A stretch of 64,000 nucleotides of DNA from Xanthomonas vasicola (GTDB lineage: Bacteria; Pseudomonadota; Gammaproteobacteria; Xanthomonadales; Xanthomonadaceae). The stretch is taken from positions 124,001 to 188,000 of the forward strand of contig NZ_JSBW02000002.1 of the NCBI RefSeq assembly GCF_000772705.2. The letters run 5' to 3'. Below, piece after piece: positions 42,484-54,679 of the stretch; position 1 is the first letter of the stretch; each line of letters opens with the position of its first letter. The position numbers and the translations under genes are program-made. Under the pieces are notes generated by a model that saw nothing but the letters and a program-made list of their open reading frames with translations, did no database searches and was not told the DNA's origin.

Positions 42484-42956
42484 CTACGGTGGCGATGCTG
42501 GCCGTAGCACAATGATCTGGTCGCCATCAATGCCGGCGAAGGTCAGTGTCTGGTAGGTCCAACGTCCATGCCTGCGTGTGCATCCACCTGCACGCTGCCT
42601 TCGCCACGCGGGCCCTGCAGCCCAACGCTGAAATGCGCCTCACCGGTTGGGGCGGAATAGTGAATGCTGGCATTCGGCAGGAAGGCTTCGGTGATCGGTG
42701 TGCCGAGTTGTTGCACAACCCGCGCATCGGTCTTGGCAATCTGCAATGCATCGCGATACACATCGCTGGATTTCACCGCTGCATTAATTACGTAGAGCAC
42801 CCCACCGATCAGCAGCGCCGGCAGCAAAAACAGCGCCACACCGATGCCGGGGACAATCCAACTCCAATGCCGGCTCCAAACATCAGCCACGCGCTGGGGC
42901 TGCGGTGTGATGCTAGAGGAATCGGTAGCGGCAGGGACATGGCACTCCTTGTGCAA
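42484..42956 (-). pseudogene. Coa1-like protein, interrupted by apparent frameshifts
   Basis: The middle portion encodes a cytochrome-oxidase-assembly Coa1-type protein with one membrane helix (WIVPGIGVALFLLPALLIGGVLYVI) and an ending segment SSDVYRDALQIAKTDARVV. The intact frame begins only at a TTG and ends oddly (MDVGPTRH). A better start, ATG 42940 behind AAGGAG, is one base out of frame, as if one C had been lost from a C run (42934-42936). Near 42568 the +1 frame continues the family-like end GRWTYQTLTFAGIDGDQ to a stop at 42484. Two one-base losses would explain both. Confidence 0.55.
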
Positions 42957-43024
42957 ACACTAAGAATGGCGGGCGAGTGGTGCGACGCATGCGCGTGTGA
43001 CTTGAAGCAGATTACAAAACAACT

Positions 43025-43144
43025 GCAGCACCGCCGGGCGGGCGCGGCCGGTGCTCGGACGGCATGTACCTCGCGTACACCGCGGTTCCTGTGCGCTGTC
43101 CACGCCCACCTGACGACTGCTCGCCAGGTTTTGGCTAGCCACGC

Positions 43145-43145
<1 letters not shown>
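43025..43145. repeat. Intergenic repeat, copy B
   Basis: About 120 bp matching copy A. The hairpin arms TGTAC and GTACA are kept while the five loop bases differ. It ends at the stop of the DPP-IV-like gene, the same placement as copy A near hemB. Confidence 0.75.
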
Positions 43146-45799
<2,654 letters not shown>

Positions 45800-46489
45800 T
45801 CAGCGCTTGCCGAACAGGTGTTTGCGCTCCTCCTCGCTGAGCGGCTTGCCGGCATTGGGATTGACCTTGTCCTTGAGTGCGTAGGCGCGCTGGGTGGCCG
45901 GGCGGGCGGCGATGGCGTCGTGCCAGCGCTTCAGATGGGGGAATTCGGCGTAGTCCGGCTTGAGATCGCCATACACTTCGATCCACGGATAGCTGGCCAT
46001 ATCGGCGATGCCGTAATCGTTGCCGGCCAGGAAGGCGCGGTCGGCCAGGCGCTTGTCGAGCACGCCATGCAGGCGGCGCACCTCGTTGTTGTAGCGCTCG
46101 ATCGCGTAGGGAATCTTTTCCGGTGCATAGACGTTGAAGTGGCCCATCTGGCCGCTCATCGGGCCCAGCCCGCCCATCTGCCAGAACAACCATTCCAGCG
46201 CAGCGATGCGGCCGCGCGCATCGCGCGGCAGGAAGCGGCCGGTCTTTTCGGCCAGATACAGCAGAATTGCGCCGGATTCGAACACGCTCTGCGCGCCACC
46301 GCCGTCCACCGGTGCATGGTCAACGATGGCCGGCATCTTGTTGTTGGGCGAAATCTGCAGGAACGCCGGTGCGAATTGTTCGCCCTTGCCGATGTCGACT
46401 GGTTTGACCGTGTATGTCAGCCCGACCTCTTCCAGGAACAGGGTGACTTTGTGGCCATTGGGCGTGGGCCAGTAGTACAAATCGATCAT
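45800..46489 (-). CDS. Glutathione S-transferase family protein (YfcG/Ure2-like)
   Basis: This 229-residue protein has a thioredoxin-like start MIDLYYWPTPNGHKVTLFLEE, with Thr-Pro-Asn as in YfcG-type enzymes where the threonine-asparagine pair binds glutathione. The cis-proline lies in NNKMPAIVDH and the acidic ESGAILLYLA motif follows. The C-terminal helical domain begins near 90. YfcG relatives act as disulfide-bond oxidoreductases. ATG 46489 is chosen, and the longer frame has no family similarity. Confidence 0.85.
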   Translation of the reverse strand: MIDLYYWPTPNGHKVTLFLEEVGLTYTVKPVDIGKGEQFAPAFLQISPNNKMPAIVDHAPVDGGGAQSVFESGAILLYLAEKTGRFLPRDARGRIAALEWLFWQMGGLGPMSGQMGHFNVYAPEKIPYAIERYNNEVRRLHGVLDKRLADRAFLAGNDYGIADMASYPWIEVYGDLKPDYAEFPHLKRWHDAIAARPATQRAYALKDKVNPNAGKPLSEEERKHLFGKR

Positions 46490-46878
46490 CGGGCGCTCCA
46501 GTTCAAAGGTAGGGTCGTACCAACAGACACACCACAGCGAGCAGTCTTCACGATGCCAGCATCCGGGCAGGCAATGCACCTCGCCGCTGCCGAATCCGCT
46601 TGCCATTGCGCATTCAACCGCCCGCGTTTGCTGTGTCCGTGGCATCGCATGGATATACGTTGCTATCGAAGCTTGATGGTACGGCCAAGCGATTACACGC
46701 GGATATGCTGAAAAACCGAACGCAGTGGAACGCGATGTGACGCGATCAGGTCGCGGTCGATGCTGCAGTGCAAGTTGACTTTGTTAAGCCTGCAGTAACA
46801 AATGCGCGATTGTTCGTTTGACCTTTGCCTGTCCCGCTCGGGGGCCGGCCTTATCTTTTGTTTGGGGAAGAAATTACC
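46490..46878. other. Intergenic between divergent genes
   Basis: About 390 bp containing both promoters for the transferase and the TonB receptor. No operator or element could be resolved. Confidence 0.4.
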
Positions 46879-49800
46879 GTGAGAGAGACTCGCACCCTGC
46901 CGCGTACGCGGCGCTTGACTTCTGCCCTGCTGTTCGCATTGTCGACTCCGCTGGCCGCGCAGACCGCGCCGGCGCCGCAGTCCGCATCCACCGTTCCGGG
47001 TTCCAGTCAGGCCGACCCCGCCACCCTCGATACCGTCCAGGTCAGCGGTATCCGCGGCAGCCTTACTTCGTCGATGAACGTCAAACGCGATGCCCAAGGC
47101 ATCGTTGACGGCATCGTGGCCGAAGACATTGGCAAGTTCCCCGATACCAATCTGGCCGAGTCGTTGCAGCGCATCAGCGGCGTGTCGATCGACCGCTCGC
47201 TGGGCGAGGGTTCGCGCGTCACCGTGCGCGGCGTCGGCCCGGACTTCAATCTGGTGCTGTTGAACGGCCGGCAGATGCCGGGCGCCAGCATCGAGGAATC
47301 CAACGCCTCCAACTCGCGTGCGTTCGACTTCGCCAACCTGGCGTCCGAGTCGATCTCCGGCATCGAGGTGTTCAAGACCAGCCGTGCCAGCACGCCCACC
47401 GGCGGTATCGGCGCGACCATCAACATCAAGACTGCCCGGCCGCTGGATAACCCAGGCATGCATGCCAATGTCGGCCTGAAGGGTGTGCACGATGCGTCCA
47501 ACGAGAACCTGCCGGGCCGCTTGCAAGGCGATTCGCTGACGCCGGAAATCTCAGGTATTTTCAGCAACACCTCGGCCGATGGACGCTTTGGCGTGTCGCT
47601 GAGCGGCAGCTACCAGGAACGCGACTTCGGCTACAGCCAAGTTGGCGTGCCCAATGGTTGGCGCGCGTTCCGTGGCGACTCCACTGCCTACGGCACCATT
47701 CCGCAGCCGGGTGCGCCGGGTTCGGAAAACATCGTCAACCGCCCCGGTCCGAACGATATCTATTCGGTGCCGCAGAACCTCAACTACCGCGTGGTCGGCG
47801 TCGAACGCCAGCGCACCAACGGCCAGCTGGTGCTGCAGTACAAGCCGCTGGACAACATCACCACCACGCTGGATTACACCTATTCGGAAAACAAGATTCA
47901 GCAACAGCGCAACGAAATGTCGGTGTGGTTCAACTATGGCCCCTCTGCCAGCTCCTGGACCAAGGGACCGGTCTCCGGTCCGATGACCTATTCGGAAATC
48001 GTCAATCCGCCCACCAGCGATCTGGCCACCGCCGGCTCCAACGCGGCCACGCGTAACCAGAACAAGTCGCTCGGTTTCAATGTGGATTGGGCGGTGAACG
48101 ATCAGTTCAAGCTCAACTTCGACATCCATCGTTCCACCGCCGAAGCCGGCGCGGACAGCCCGTACGGGTCGAGCAACTCGCTGGGTGTGTCCGGCTTCTA
48201 CCGCGGCACCTCGGTGGTGGATTTCAGCAAGGATTTCCCGGTGTTGCAGCAGCAGCTGGGCTTCGGACTGAACGGTCTGGACCCGTCGCGCACGCTGGTC
48301 ACCGGCTCGGCATTCCGCAACAGCTACATGAAGTCGGAAATCGATCAAGCGCAGGTCAATGGCGACTTCACCTTCGAAAACTATTCGCAGTTGAAGTTCG
48401 GCATTGGCAGCACCGAGGTCAAGAACCGCTCGGCGTTCTCCAACGTGCAGCGCGACACCTGGGGCGGCAACGGCACCGCGGCCGATTATCCGGACGACTT
48501 GTGGATTCCCAGCTCGTTTGCGCAGTACTTCGATGCGATCGACGGCAGCGGCAATCCGCAGCAGTTCAACCAGCTGTACCTGTTCGACTTCGAGCGCGTG
48601 CGCCAGGCTGCTGCGCAAGCGGCTGGCGATGAGTCGCTGTACCGCATCTCGCCGGTGTTCACCACCGACCGCCGCGTGACCGAAAAGTCCAAGAACGCCT
48701 ACCTGCAGTGGAACAACAGCTGGGACGATCTGCGCGTGCCGATCAGCCTGGCGGCAGGCGTGCGTTACGAAGAAACCAAGGTGGACGCACAGGCGCTGGT
48801 GCCGGTGGCAGTGGGCATCGACTGGGTTGCCAACAACGAATTGCCGATCCGTCTGGCCAACTCGGCGTTTGCCGGCGGCAGCGGCAAGTACGAATACTGG
48901 TTGCCCAGCCTGGATCTGAGCTTCAAGCTCACCGAAGATCTGGTGCTGCGCGGCAGCTACGGCGAAACCATCGGCCGCCCGGGCTGGGGCGATATCCAGG
49001 GCGGGCAGACGCTCAACCAGATCGGCCGCATCGAAGGCGGCACCGGCCAGGAAGGCAACCCGGGCCTGAAGCCGCTGCTCTCGCACAACATCGACTTCTC
49101 GCTGGAGTGGTACTACAGCGAGGCCAGCTACGCCTCGGTGGGTTTCTTCCGCAAGAACATCGACAACTACATCGGCGTCACCACGCGTAACGATACGTCG
49201 CTGGGCTTGAACACCCCGATCGGTGGCACGTACTGGAATGAAGCGTTGGGCAACGGCTGCGCCTCGGCCGACCTGACCTGTATCCGCAACTACATCTTCC
49301 GCAACCGCGGCGGTGCGCCGGGCGTGGTGCGCGGCGCTGACGATGCCAACGGCAACGCCACCGGTGTGATCAGTGGTCAGCCGGGCGACCCGGTGGCCAA
49401 CTTCGCCATCACCGCGCCGGCCAACCAGCGCTCGGCATCGTTGGACGGCTGGGAATTCAACGTGCAGCACATGTTCGGCGCCAGCGGCTTCGGCGTATCG
49501 GCCAACTACACCAAGGTCGACTCCGGGTTGACCTACAACAACTACGTGATCGGCGAGCAGTTCGCGCTGGAAGGCTTGAGCGATTCGGCCAACTTCGTCG
49601 GCTTCTACGACAAGGACCAGTGGCAGGTGCGTGCGGCCTACAACTGGCGCGACCAATTCCTGGCTGCGCGTTTCGATGGCAGCGGCCAGCCCAATCCGGT
49701 CTACACCGAAGCCTATGGTCAGCTGGACTTGAGCATCGGTTACCAGTGGACCGAGAACCTGTCGCTGAGCCTGGAGGCGATCAACCTCACCAACGAAATC

Positions 49801-49893
49801 CAGCGTCAGCATGGTCGGCAGAAGAACGAGATTATCTATGCCACCCAGACCGGTCCACGCTACATGCTGGGCCTGCGTTACAAGTTCTGGTGA
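46879..49893 (+). CDS. TonB-dependent receptor
   Basis: This is an outer-membrane gated channel of 1004 residues. A signal peptide (RRLTSALLFALSTPLAAQ) is followed by a Ser/Pro-rich spacer and a plug with AEDIGKFPDTNLAESLQRISGV, SRVTVRGVGPDFNLVLLNGR and ISGIEVFKTSRASTPTGGIGATINIKT. The barrel ends in a C-terminal phenylalanine-tryptophan (LGLRYKFW). GTG 46879 with GGGGAAG is preferred to the ATG-less frame opening at 46825. It leads a cluster with SapC, a cupin-like protein and a halogenase, which suggests uptake of a glycan or aromatic substrate. The ligand is unknown. Confidence 0.92.
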   Translation: MRETRTLPRTRRLTSALLFALSTPLAAQTAPAPQSASTVPGSSQADPATLDTVQVSGIRGSLTSSMNVKRDAQGIVDGIVAEDIGKFPDTNLAESLQRISGVSIDRSLGEGSRVTVRGVGPDFNLVLLNGRQMPGASIEESNASNSRAFDFANLASESISGIEVFKTSRASTPTGGIGATINIKTARPLDNPGMHANVGLKGVHDASNENLPGRLQGDSLTPEISGIFSNTSADGRFGVSLSGSYQERDFGYSQVGVPNGWRAFRGDSTAYGTIPQPGAPGSENIVNRPGPNDIYSVPQNLNYRVVGVERQRTNGQLVLQYKPLDNITTTLDYTYSENKIQQQRNEMSVWFNYGPSASSWTKGPVSGPMTYSEIVNPPTSDLATAGSNAATRNQNKSLGFNVDWAVNDQFKLNFDIHRSTAEAGADSPYGSSNSLGVSGFYRGTSVVDFSKDFPVLQQQLGFGLNGLDPSRTLVTGSAFRNSYMKSEIDQAQVNGDFTFENYSQLKFGIGSTEVKNRSAFSNVQRDTWGGNGTAADYPDDLWIPSSFAQYFDAIDGSGNPQQFNQLYLFDFERVRQAAAQAAGDESLYRISPVFTTDRRVTEKSKNAYLQWNNSWDDLRVPISLAAGVRYEETKVDAQALVPVAVGIDWVANNELPIRLANSAFAGGSGKYEYWLPSLDLSFKLTEDLVLRGSYGETIGRPGWGDIQGGQTLNQIGRIEGGTGQEGNPGLKPLLSHNIDFSLEWYYSEASYASVGFFRKNIDNYIGVTTRNDTSLGLNTPIGGTYWNEALGNGCASADLTCIRNYIFRNRGGAPGVVRGADDANGNATGVISGQPGDPVANFAITAPANQRSASLDGWEFNVQHMFGASGFGVSANYTKVDSGLTYNNYVIGEQFALEGLSDSANFVGFYDKDQWQVRAAYNWRDQFLAARFDGSGQPNPVYTEAYGQLDLSIGYQWTENLSLSLEAINLTNEIQRQHGRQKNEIIYATQTGPRYMLGLRYKFW

Positions 49894-49948
49894 TCCACGC
49901 TTAGGCGATGCAGGAATCGGGAATGACGGCATCGCTGCAGTCACCAAT

Positions 49949-49979
49949 ACGTCCCCGGCAGCCTGGCTGCCGGGGACGT
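49949..49979. repeat. Perfect hairpin between TonB receptor and SapC gene
   Basis: ACGTCCCCGGCAG at 49949-49961 pairs without mismatch with 49967-49979 across a CCTGG loop. No T-run follows. It may stabilise or attenuate the receptor message ahead of downstream genes. Confidence 0.65.
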
Positions 49980-50088
49980 ACACGGCCGTTGCACCCGGCC
50001 CGACGATGTGAATGCGTCCAGGGCTTGCCGTGCAGTGGCGATTCGTTGAAGCATAGGCCACGCGCCCCGCGTGCAGTGCCAATCCCCC

Positions 50089-50790
50089 ATGACCAATGCT
50101 GTGTTGTTGAACAATCTCGATCACCGCGATTTACGCGTGATCACCGCGCACGGCGCCGCCTACGGCGATGACGTGATGTCGGCTGCGACCTTTCCACAAG
50201 AATTTCGCCAGTTGCAGGCGCAATACCCCATCGTGTTCCATCGCAGCGGCGAGCGCAGTTTTCGGCCGCTGGTGTTACTGGGATTACGCCTGGGCGAAAA
50301 CCTGTTTCTGCATGGCGCGCGTTGGGATGCGCCCTATATTCCGCTGTCGATTCAGCGACAGCCGTTCCTGATCGGCGAACAACCCGACGGGCCGATGGTG
50401 CACGTGGACCTGGACAGCCCACGCGTCAGCAGCACCGAGGGCGAATTGCTGTTTCGCGAACACGGCGGCACCACCGAATTTCTCGACCACATCAGCCAGG
50501 TGCTGCGCACGCTGCACGATGGCCTGGTGGCCAGCACGGCATTCGTCGAACGTGCGCTGCGTTACGACCTGCTCGAACCATTTGTGTTCGAAGCCGCCTT
50601 GAACAACGGCCTGGAATGCCGCCTGGCCGGGCTCTATGTCGTGCACGAAGAACGCCTGCGCGCACTCGATGACGCGGCGCTGCTCGATCTGCACCGGCAT
50701 GGCGATCTGGAACCGCTGTACATGGCGATGGCCTCGATCGCGCAATTTCGCCATCTGCTTGAACGCATGAATCGCCGCCATGCTGGCTGA
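50089..50790 (+). CDS. SapC family protein
   Basis: This 233-residue protein matches the SapC family with HRSGERSFRPLVLLGLRLGENLFL and YIPLSIQRQPFLIG near the start, then EHGGTTEFLDHISQVLRTL. SapC was first linked to Campylobacter surface-layer genes, but in this group such genes accompany TonB receptors and their function is unclear. ATG 50089 is used. Its stop is eleven bases into the next gene, so the two are coupled. Confidence 0.8.
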   Translation: MTNAVLLNNLDHRDLRVITAHGAAYGDDVMSAATFPQEFRQLQAQYPIVFHRSGERSFRPLVLLGLRLGENLFLHGARWDAPYIPLSIQRQPFLIGEQPDGPMVHVDLDSPRVSSTEGELLFREHGGTTEFLDHISQVLRTLHDGLVASTAFVERALRYDLLEPFVFEAALNNGLECRLAGLYVVHEERLRALDDAALLDLHRHGDLEPLYMAMASIAQFRHLLERMNRRHAG

Positions 50791-51793
50791 GCCGCGCGCC
50801 ATCGAAGAGCGCCATGGCCTGGACCCGCAACAGCTGGACCCGGCCATCCTTCGCTCCACCACGCCGCTGGTGCTGCGCGGGCTGGTGCGCGACTGGCCGC
50901 TGGCGCAGGCCGGTGCGACTTCTGCGCAGGCTGCTGCAAACTATCTGCGTGGTTTCGACCGTGGCGAGGCGGTGGTCGCGCAGGTTGGGCCACCGGAGAT
51001 TGGCGGGCGTTTCTTCTACAACGCGGACATGAGCGGCTTCAACTTCCGCCCTGAGCGCGTGCCCTTGGGTGTGGTGTTGGACACCTTGTTGCGCGACCTC
51101 GATAACGCGCAGCCACCGGCCATCTATGTCGGCTCCACCACGCTGGACACCTACCTACCCGACCTGCGCGCGCACAACCCGATCGCGCTGCCGCAGAGCG
51201 AGCCGCTGGCCAGCATCTGGATCGGCAACCGCACCCGCATCGCCGCGCATCAGGATCTGCCCGACAACCTGGCCTGCGTGGTCGCCGGACGGCGCCGCTT
51301 TACGTTGTTTCCACCCGAGCAGTTGGCCAATCTCTATATCGGCCCGCTGGATCTGACCCCGGCCGGGCAACCGGTCAGCCTGGTGGATGTCACGGCGCCG
51401 GATCTGCAGCGCTTTCCGCGCTATGCGCAGGCGCTGGAACATGCGCTGGTCGCCGAACTGCAACCGGGCGATGCGTTGTTCATTCCCAGCATGTGGTGGC
51501 ATCACATCGAAGCACTGGAAAGCTTCAACGTGCTGGTCAATTTCTGGTGGCGGCAGAGCCCGGCCTACATGGATTCGCCGATGAACGCGCTGATGCTGGC
51601 GCTGCTGACCATCCGCGACTTGCCGGCAGAACAACGCGCCACCTGGCAAGAAGTGTTTCGTCACTATGTCTTCGAGGCCGACGACAGCACCGCCGCGCAT
51701 CTGCCCGATGCCGCACGCGGCGTGTTGGCCACGATGGACGACGCCAACGCGCGCAGCCTGCGCGCGCGGCTGCTGCAACGCTTGAATCGCTGA
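50780..51793 (+). CDS. Cupin-like (JmjC/FIH-type) oxygenase-like protein
   Basis: This 337-residue protein resembles the cupin-like family related to factor-inhibiting HIF and JmjC. PLVLRGLVRDWPLAQ opens the fold. TRIAAHQDLPDNLACVV carries an HxD-type iron ligand pair (H at AAHQD). The distal histidine lies in PSMWWHHIEALESFNVLVNFWW. These are Fe(II)/2-oxoglutarate enzymes in related families. It overlaps SapC and is followed by the halogenase ten bases after its stop, which suggests one metabolic unit. Confidence 0.75.
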   Translation: MLAEPRAIEERHGLDPQQLDPAILRSTTPLVLRGLVRDWPLAQAGATSAQAAANYLRGFDRGEAVVAQVGPPEIGGRFFYNADMSGFNFRPERVPLGVVLDTLLRDLDNAQPPAIYVGSTTLDTYLPDLRAHNPIALPQSEPLASIWIGNRTRIAAHQDLPDNLACVVAGRRRFTLFPPEQLANLYIGPLDLTPAGQPVSLVDVTAPDLQRFPRYAQALEHALVAELQPGDALFIPSMWWHHIEALESFNVLVNFWWRQSPAYMDSPMNALMLALLTIRDLPAEQRATWQEVFRHYVFEADDSTAAHLPDAARGVLATMDDANARSLRARLLQRLNR

Positions 51794-51803
51794 GGACCTC
51801 GCC

Positions 51804-53369
51804 ATGCCCCACACCATGCCTTCCGATCCGCAACAGCGCCCGGTGCGCCGCATCGTCATCGCCGGTGGCGGCACGGCCGGCTGGATGGCCGCTGCGGCCA
51901 TGTCGAAGTTGCTGGGCCGGCACCTGCAGATCACCTTGGTGGAGTCGGACGAGATCGGCACGGTGGGCGTGGGCGAAGCCACCATTCCCAGCCTGGTCAC
52001 CTTCCACCGTTTGCTGGAGATCGACGAGGCCGCCTTCATGGCCGCCACCCAGGCCACCATCAAGCTCGGTATCGCCTTCGAACACTGGCGCGATGTGGAC
52101 CGGCATTACATTCACTCCTTCGGTCATGCCGGCACCGATCACTGGAGCGCCGGGTTTCAGCATTTCTGGTTGAAGGGGCAGCAGCGCGGTGTGGCGCGCG
52201 ACTTCGGCGACTATTGCCTGGAACTGCGTGCGGCGCAGGAAGGCCGCTTTGCGCACCTGCCCAATGGCGGCATGAATTACGCCTATCACCTGGACGCCGG
52301 GCTGTACGCGCGCTTCCTGCGCCGCTTCAGCGAAGGCTTCGGCGTCACGCGCATCGAAGGCCGCATCGGCCAGGTGGAAACCAATGCGGAAAGCGGCTTC
52401 CTGACCGCGCTAACGCTACAGGACGGCACGCGGGTGGAAGGCGACCTGTTCCTGGATTGCACCGGCTTTGCCGGCCTGCTGATCGGCAAGACGCTGGGCG
52501 TGGGCAGCGACGATTGGTCGCGCTGGTTGTTCGCCGACAGCGCGCTGGCAGTGCAGACCGAATCGGTGGGCCCGCCCGTGACCTACACCCGCTCGCGCGC
52601 CGATCAGGCCGGCTGGATGTGGCGCATTCCGCTGCAGCACCGGGTGGGCAACGGCATCGTGTATTCCAGCCGCCACATGGACCAGGACAGCGCCCGCGTA
52701 GTGCTGGAACGCAACCTCACCGGGCGCGCGCTCACCGCGCCGCGGCCGCTGCGCTTCACGCCCAACCAGCGCCACCGCGTGTGGGAGAAGAACTGCGTGG
52801 CGCTGGGCCTGGCCAGCGGCTTTCTGGAGCCGCTGGAATCGACCAACATCCATCTGATCCAGCGCGGCATCATCCGCCTGCTGCAGACCTTTCCACAGGT
52901 CATCAATGCTGTCGACATCGCCGAGTACAACCGTCAGGCGGCCGACGAAATCACCCACATCCGCGATTTCGTGATCCTGCATTACCACGCCACCGATCGC
53001 CGCGACACGCCCTTCTGGCGCGACTGCGCGGCAATGGATATCCCCGATTCGCTGCGCCATAGGGTGGAGTTGTTCCGCCAGAGCGGTCGTGTATTCCATC
53101 AGGCCAATGAACTGTTTGCCGAGAATTCGTGGGTGCAGGTGTTGCTGGGCCAGGGCATCGTCCCGCAACAGCATCACCCGGTGGCCGACCTGATGGGCGA
53201 TGCGGAGCTGAGCCGTTTCCTGGAAACCATCCGCACCCGGGTGGAGGGAGCGCTGGTGCGGTTGCCCGCGCACGCGGACTTCCTGCAACGCTACTGCCCT
53301 GCCCCGCCGCCGCCCGAACCGGCCGCACGCGTGCCGGCCCCGACGGTCATGGCGACCCCTGCGGGATAA
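51804..53369 (+). CDS. Flavin-dependent tryptophan halogenase family protein
   Basis: This 521-residue flavin enzyme has the FAD motif IVIAGGGTAGWMAAAAMSK (about 16-34) and the halogenase signature WxWxIP in GWMWRIPLQHR, which blocks monooxygenase chemistry. CTGFAGLLIGK and ALGLASGFLEPLESTNIHLI are family motifs. It needs reduced flavin from a partner reductase, which is not encoded beside it. Halogenases from X. campestris have been reported to prefer bromide and indole-type substrates. Whether this is one of them is not tested here. It ends a TonB receptor, SapC, cupin series. Confidence 0.88.
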   Translation: MPHTMPSDPQQRPVRRIVIAGGGTAGWMAAAAMSKLLGRHLQITLVESDEIGTVGVGEATIPSLVTFHRLLEIDEAAFMAATQATIKLGIAFEHWRDVDRHYIHSFGHAGTDHWSAGFQHFWLKGQQRGVARDFGDYCLELRAAQEGRFAHLPNGGMNYAYHLDAGLYARFLRRFSEGFGVTRIEGRIGQVETNAESGFLTALTLQDGTRVEGDLFLDCTGFAGLLIGKTLGVGSDDWSRWLFADSALAVQTESVGPPVTYTRSRADQAGWMWRIPLQHRVGNGIVYSSRHMDQDSARVVLERNLTGRALTAPRPLRFTPNQRHRVWEKNCVALGLASGFLEPLESTNIHLIQRGIIRLLQTFPQVINAVDIAEYNRQAADEITHIRDFVILHYHATDRRDTPFWRDCAAMDIPDSLRHRVELFRQSGRVFHQANELFAENSWVQVLLGQGIVPQQHHPVADLMGDAELSRFLETIRTRVEGALVRLPAHADFLQRYCPAPPPPEPAARVPAPTVMATPAG

Positions 53370-53507
53370 ATTTCGACGATCTGCTGCGCAAGCTTGGCTT
53401 AGACCGGCCCGGCAATGCTAGATTGCGGCATTGCCGTCCATTGCGGGAACAATGGCCGGCGCTCGCCGCAGCAACGTTATCTTTCGCATTCGGGGTAAGG
53501 GAGACGC

Positions 53508-54518
53508 ATGTTGGATCTGACACAGGGCCGTATGGCACGCCGGATCGCGCCGGTCATTTTGTTGGTTGGCCTGGCCGCCTGCTCCAAGCAGGAAGACAAG
53601 GCCGCCACCACCGCGCCAGCCACTGGCAGCACGCCGGCAGCACCGGCGGCCGCACCGACACCTGCCACAGCGGTCTCGCCGCAAGTGCAGTCGATGGGCG
53701 CCGACCAGCTGCGCGCATCGGCCACCAAGGCACTGCAGGACAACCGCATGTACGCCCCGGCCGGCGACAACGCGCTGGAGTACTACCTGGCCTTGCGTGA
53801 GAAGCAGCCGCAGGACGCCACCGTCAACAGCGCGCTGACCGACCTGCTGCCCTATACGCTGATCGCCGCCGAACAGAGTATCAGCCGCGAAGAATTCCCC
53901 GAAGCGCAGCGTTTGATTGCGTTGATCGAAAAGGTCGACCCCAAGGCACCGGCATTGCCGCGCCTGAAGAGCGGCCTGGAAACCGGCATGAAGACCGCCG
54001 CCAACCGCTCCGAGCAGGATGCCGAGCAGGCCAAGAAGCAGGTCGAGGACAAGGCCAAGCAAGCCGCCGACCAGAAGCGTCTGGCCGAGCAGCAGACCCG
54101 CGAAGCCGCTGCTGCCCAGCAGATTGCCGCGCAACAGGAAGCGGCCCGCCAGCAGACCGCCGAGGCCGAACGCCAGGCCGCTGCACGCCGTCAGGCCGAA
54201 ACGCCCGCGCCGGCACCAACGCGTCCGGCTCCGGCGCCTGCGGCCGCCGCGGCACCGGCCGCGCAGTCGCTGCGCCCGATCAGCACCCCGGCACCGCGCT
54301 ACCCAGCCGAAGCATTGCGTGCCGGCACCTCCGGCGAAGTGCTGGTGGAACTCACGGTCGGCACCGACGGCTCGATCACTGCCTCGCGCGTGCTGCGCGC
54401 CAACCCACCGCGCGTGTTCGATCGCGAAGCGCTCAACGCAGTCAAGCGCTGGCGTTTTGAGCCGGTCGCCGCACCGGTGACCACGCGGCGCACGCTGTCG
54501 TTCAATCCGGGCGGTTGA
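53508..54518 (+). CDS. Lipoprotein with C-terminal TonB domain
   Basis: This 336-residue protein has a signal and lipobox (PVILLVGLAACSKQ, Cys about 25), an Ala/Pro spacer, a helical TPR-like region, a coiled coil rich in Gln/Ala/Lys (EQAKKQVEDKAKQAADQKRL) and a C-terminal TonB fold (PRYPAEALRAGTSGEVLVEL and VNAVKRWRFEPV-like AVKRWRFEPV). A TonB domain on a lipid anchor, without the usual membrane helix, is unusual. It may couple a TonB receptor or span the periplasm. ATG 53508 has a GGGAG site, and an inner ATG at 53532 also fits. Confidence 0.78.
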   Translation: MLDLTQGRMARRIAPVILLVGLAACSKQEDKAATTAPATGSTPAAPAAAPTPATAVSPQVQSMGADQLRASATKALQDNRMYAPAGDNALEYYLALREKQPQDATVNSALTDLLPYTLIAAEQSISREEFPEAQRLIALIEKVDPKAPALPRLKSGLETGMKTAANRSEQDAEQAKKQVEDKAKQAADQKRLAEQQTREAAAAQQIAAQQEAARQQTAEAERQAAARRQAETPAPAPTRPAPAPAAAAAPAAQSLRPISTPAPRYPAEALRAGTSGEVLVELTVGTDGSITASRVLRANPPRVFDREALNAVKRWRFEPVAAPVTTRRTLSFNPGG

Positions 54519-54640
54519 GTGAGTGGCTGGGTGGCTGGGTGGTTTGCTGACGGCTGACTGAGTGAGTGTGTTAGTCGCTGGTCGTTGATTGACGATCGTT
54601 ATTGATGCACTGCACTCCCGGCAAATGCCGGGCGCCAAAT

Positions 54641-54668
54641 AAAAAGCCCGCAGCGATGCGGGCTTTTT
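54641..54668. terminator. Strong bidirectional terminator
   Basis: AAAAAGCCCGCA, loop GCGA, then TGCGGGCTTTTT: a perfect 12-bp stem with A- and T-runs on both sides. It separates the TonB-like lipoprotein gene from the ABC permease gene, which converge here. Confidence 0.9.
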
Positions 54669-54679
54669 GTTGGTTAGTC

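Noticed and set aside
47551-50124. 857-codon minus-strand frame opposite the TonB receptor
   Set aside because: Arises from codon bias of the receptor gene. It has no domain, and would overlap two real genes.
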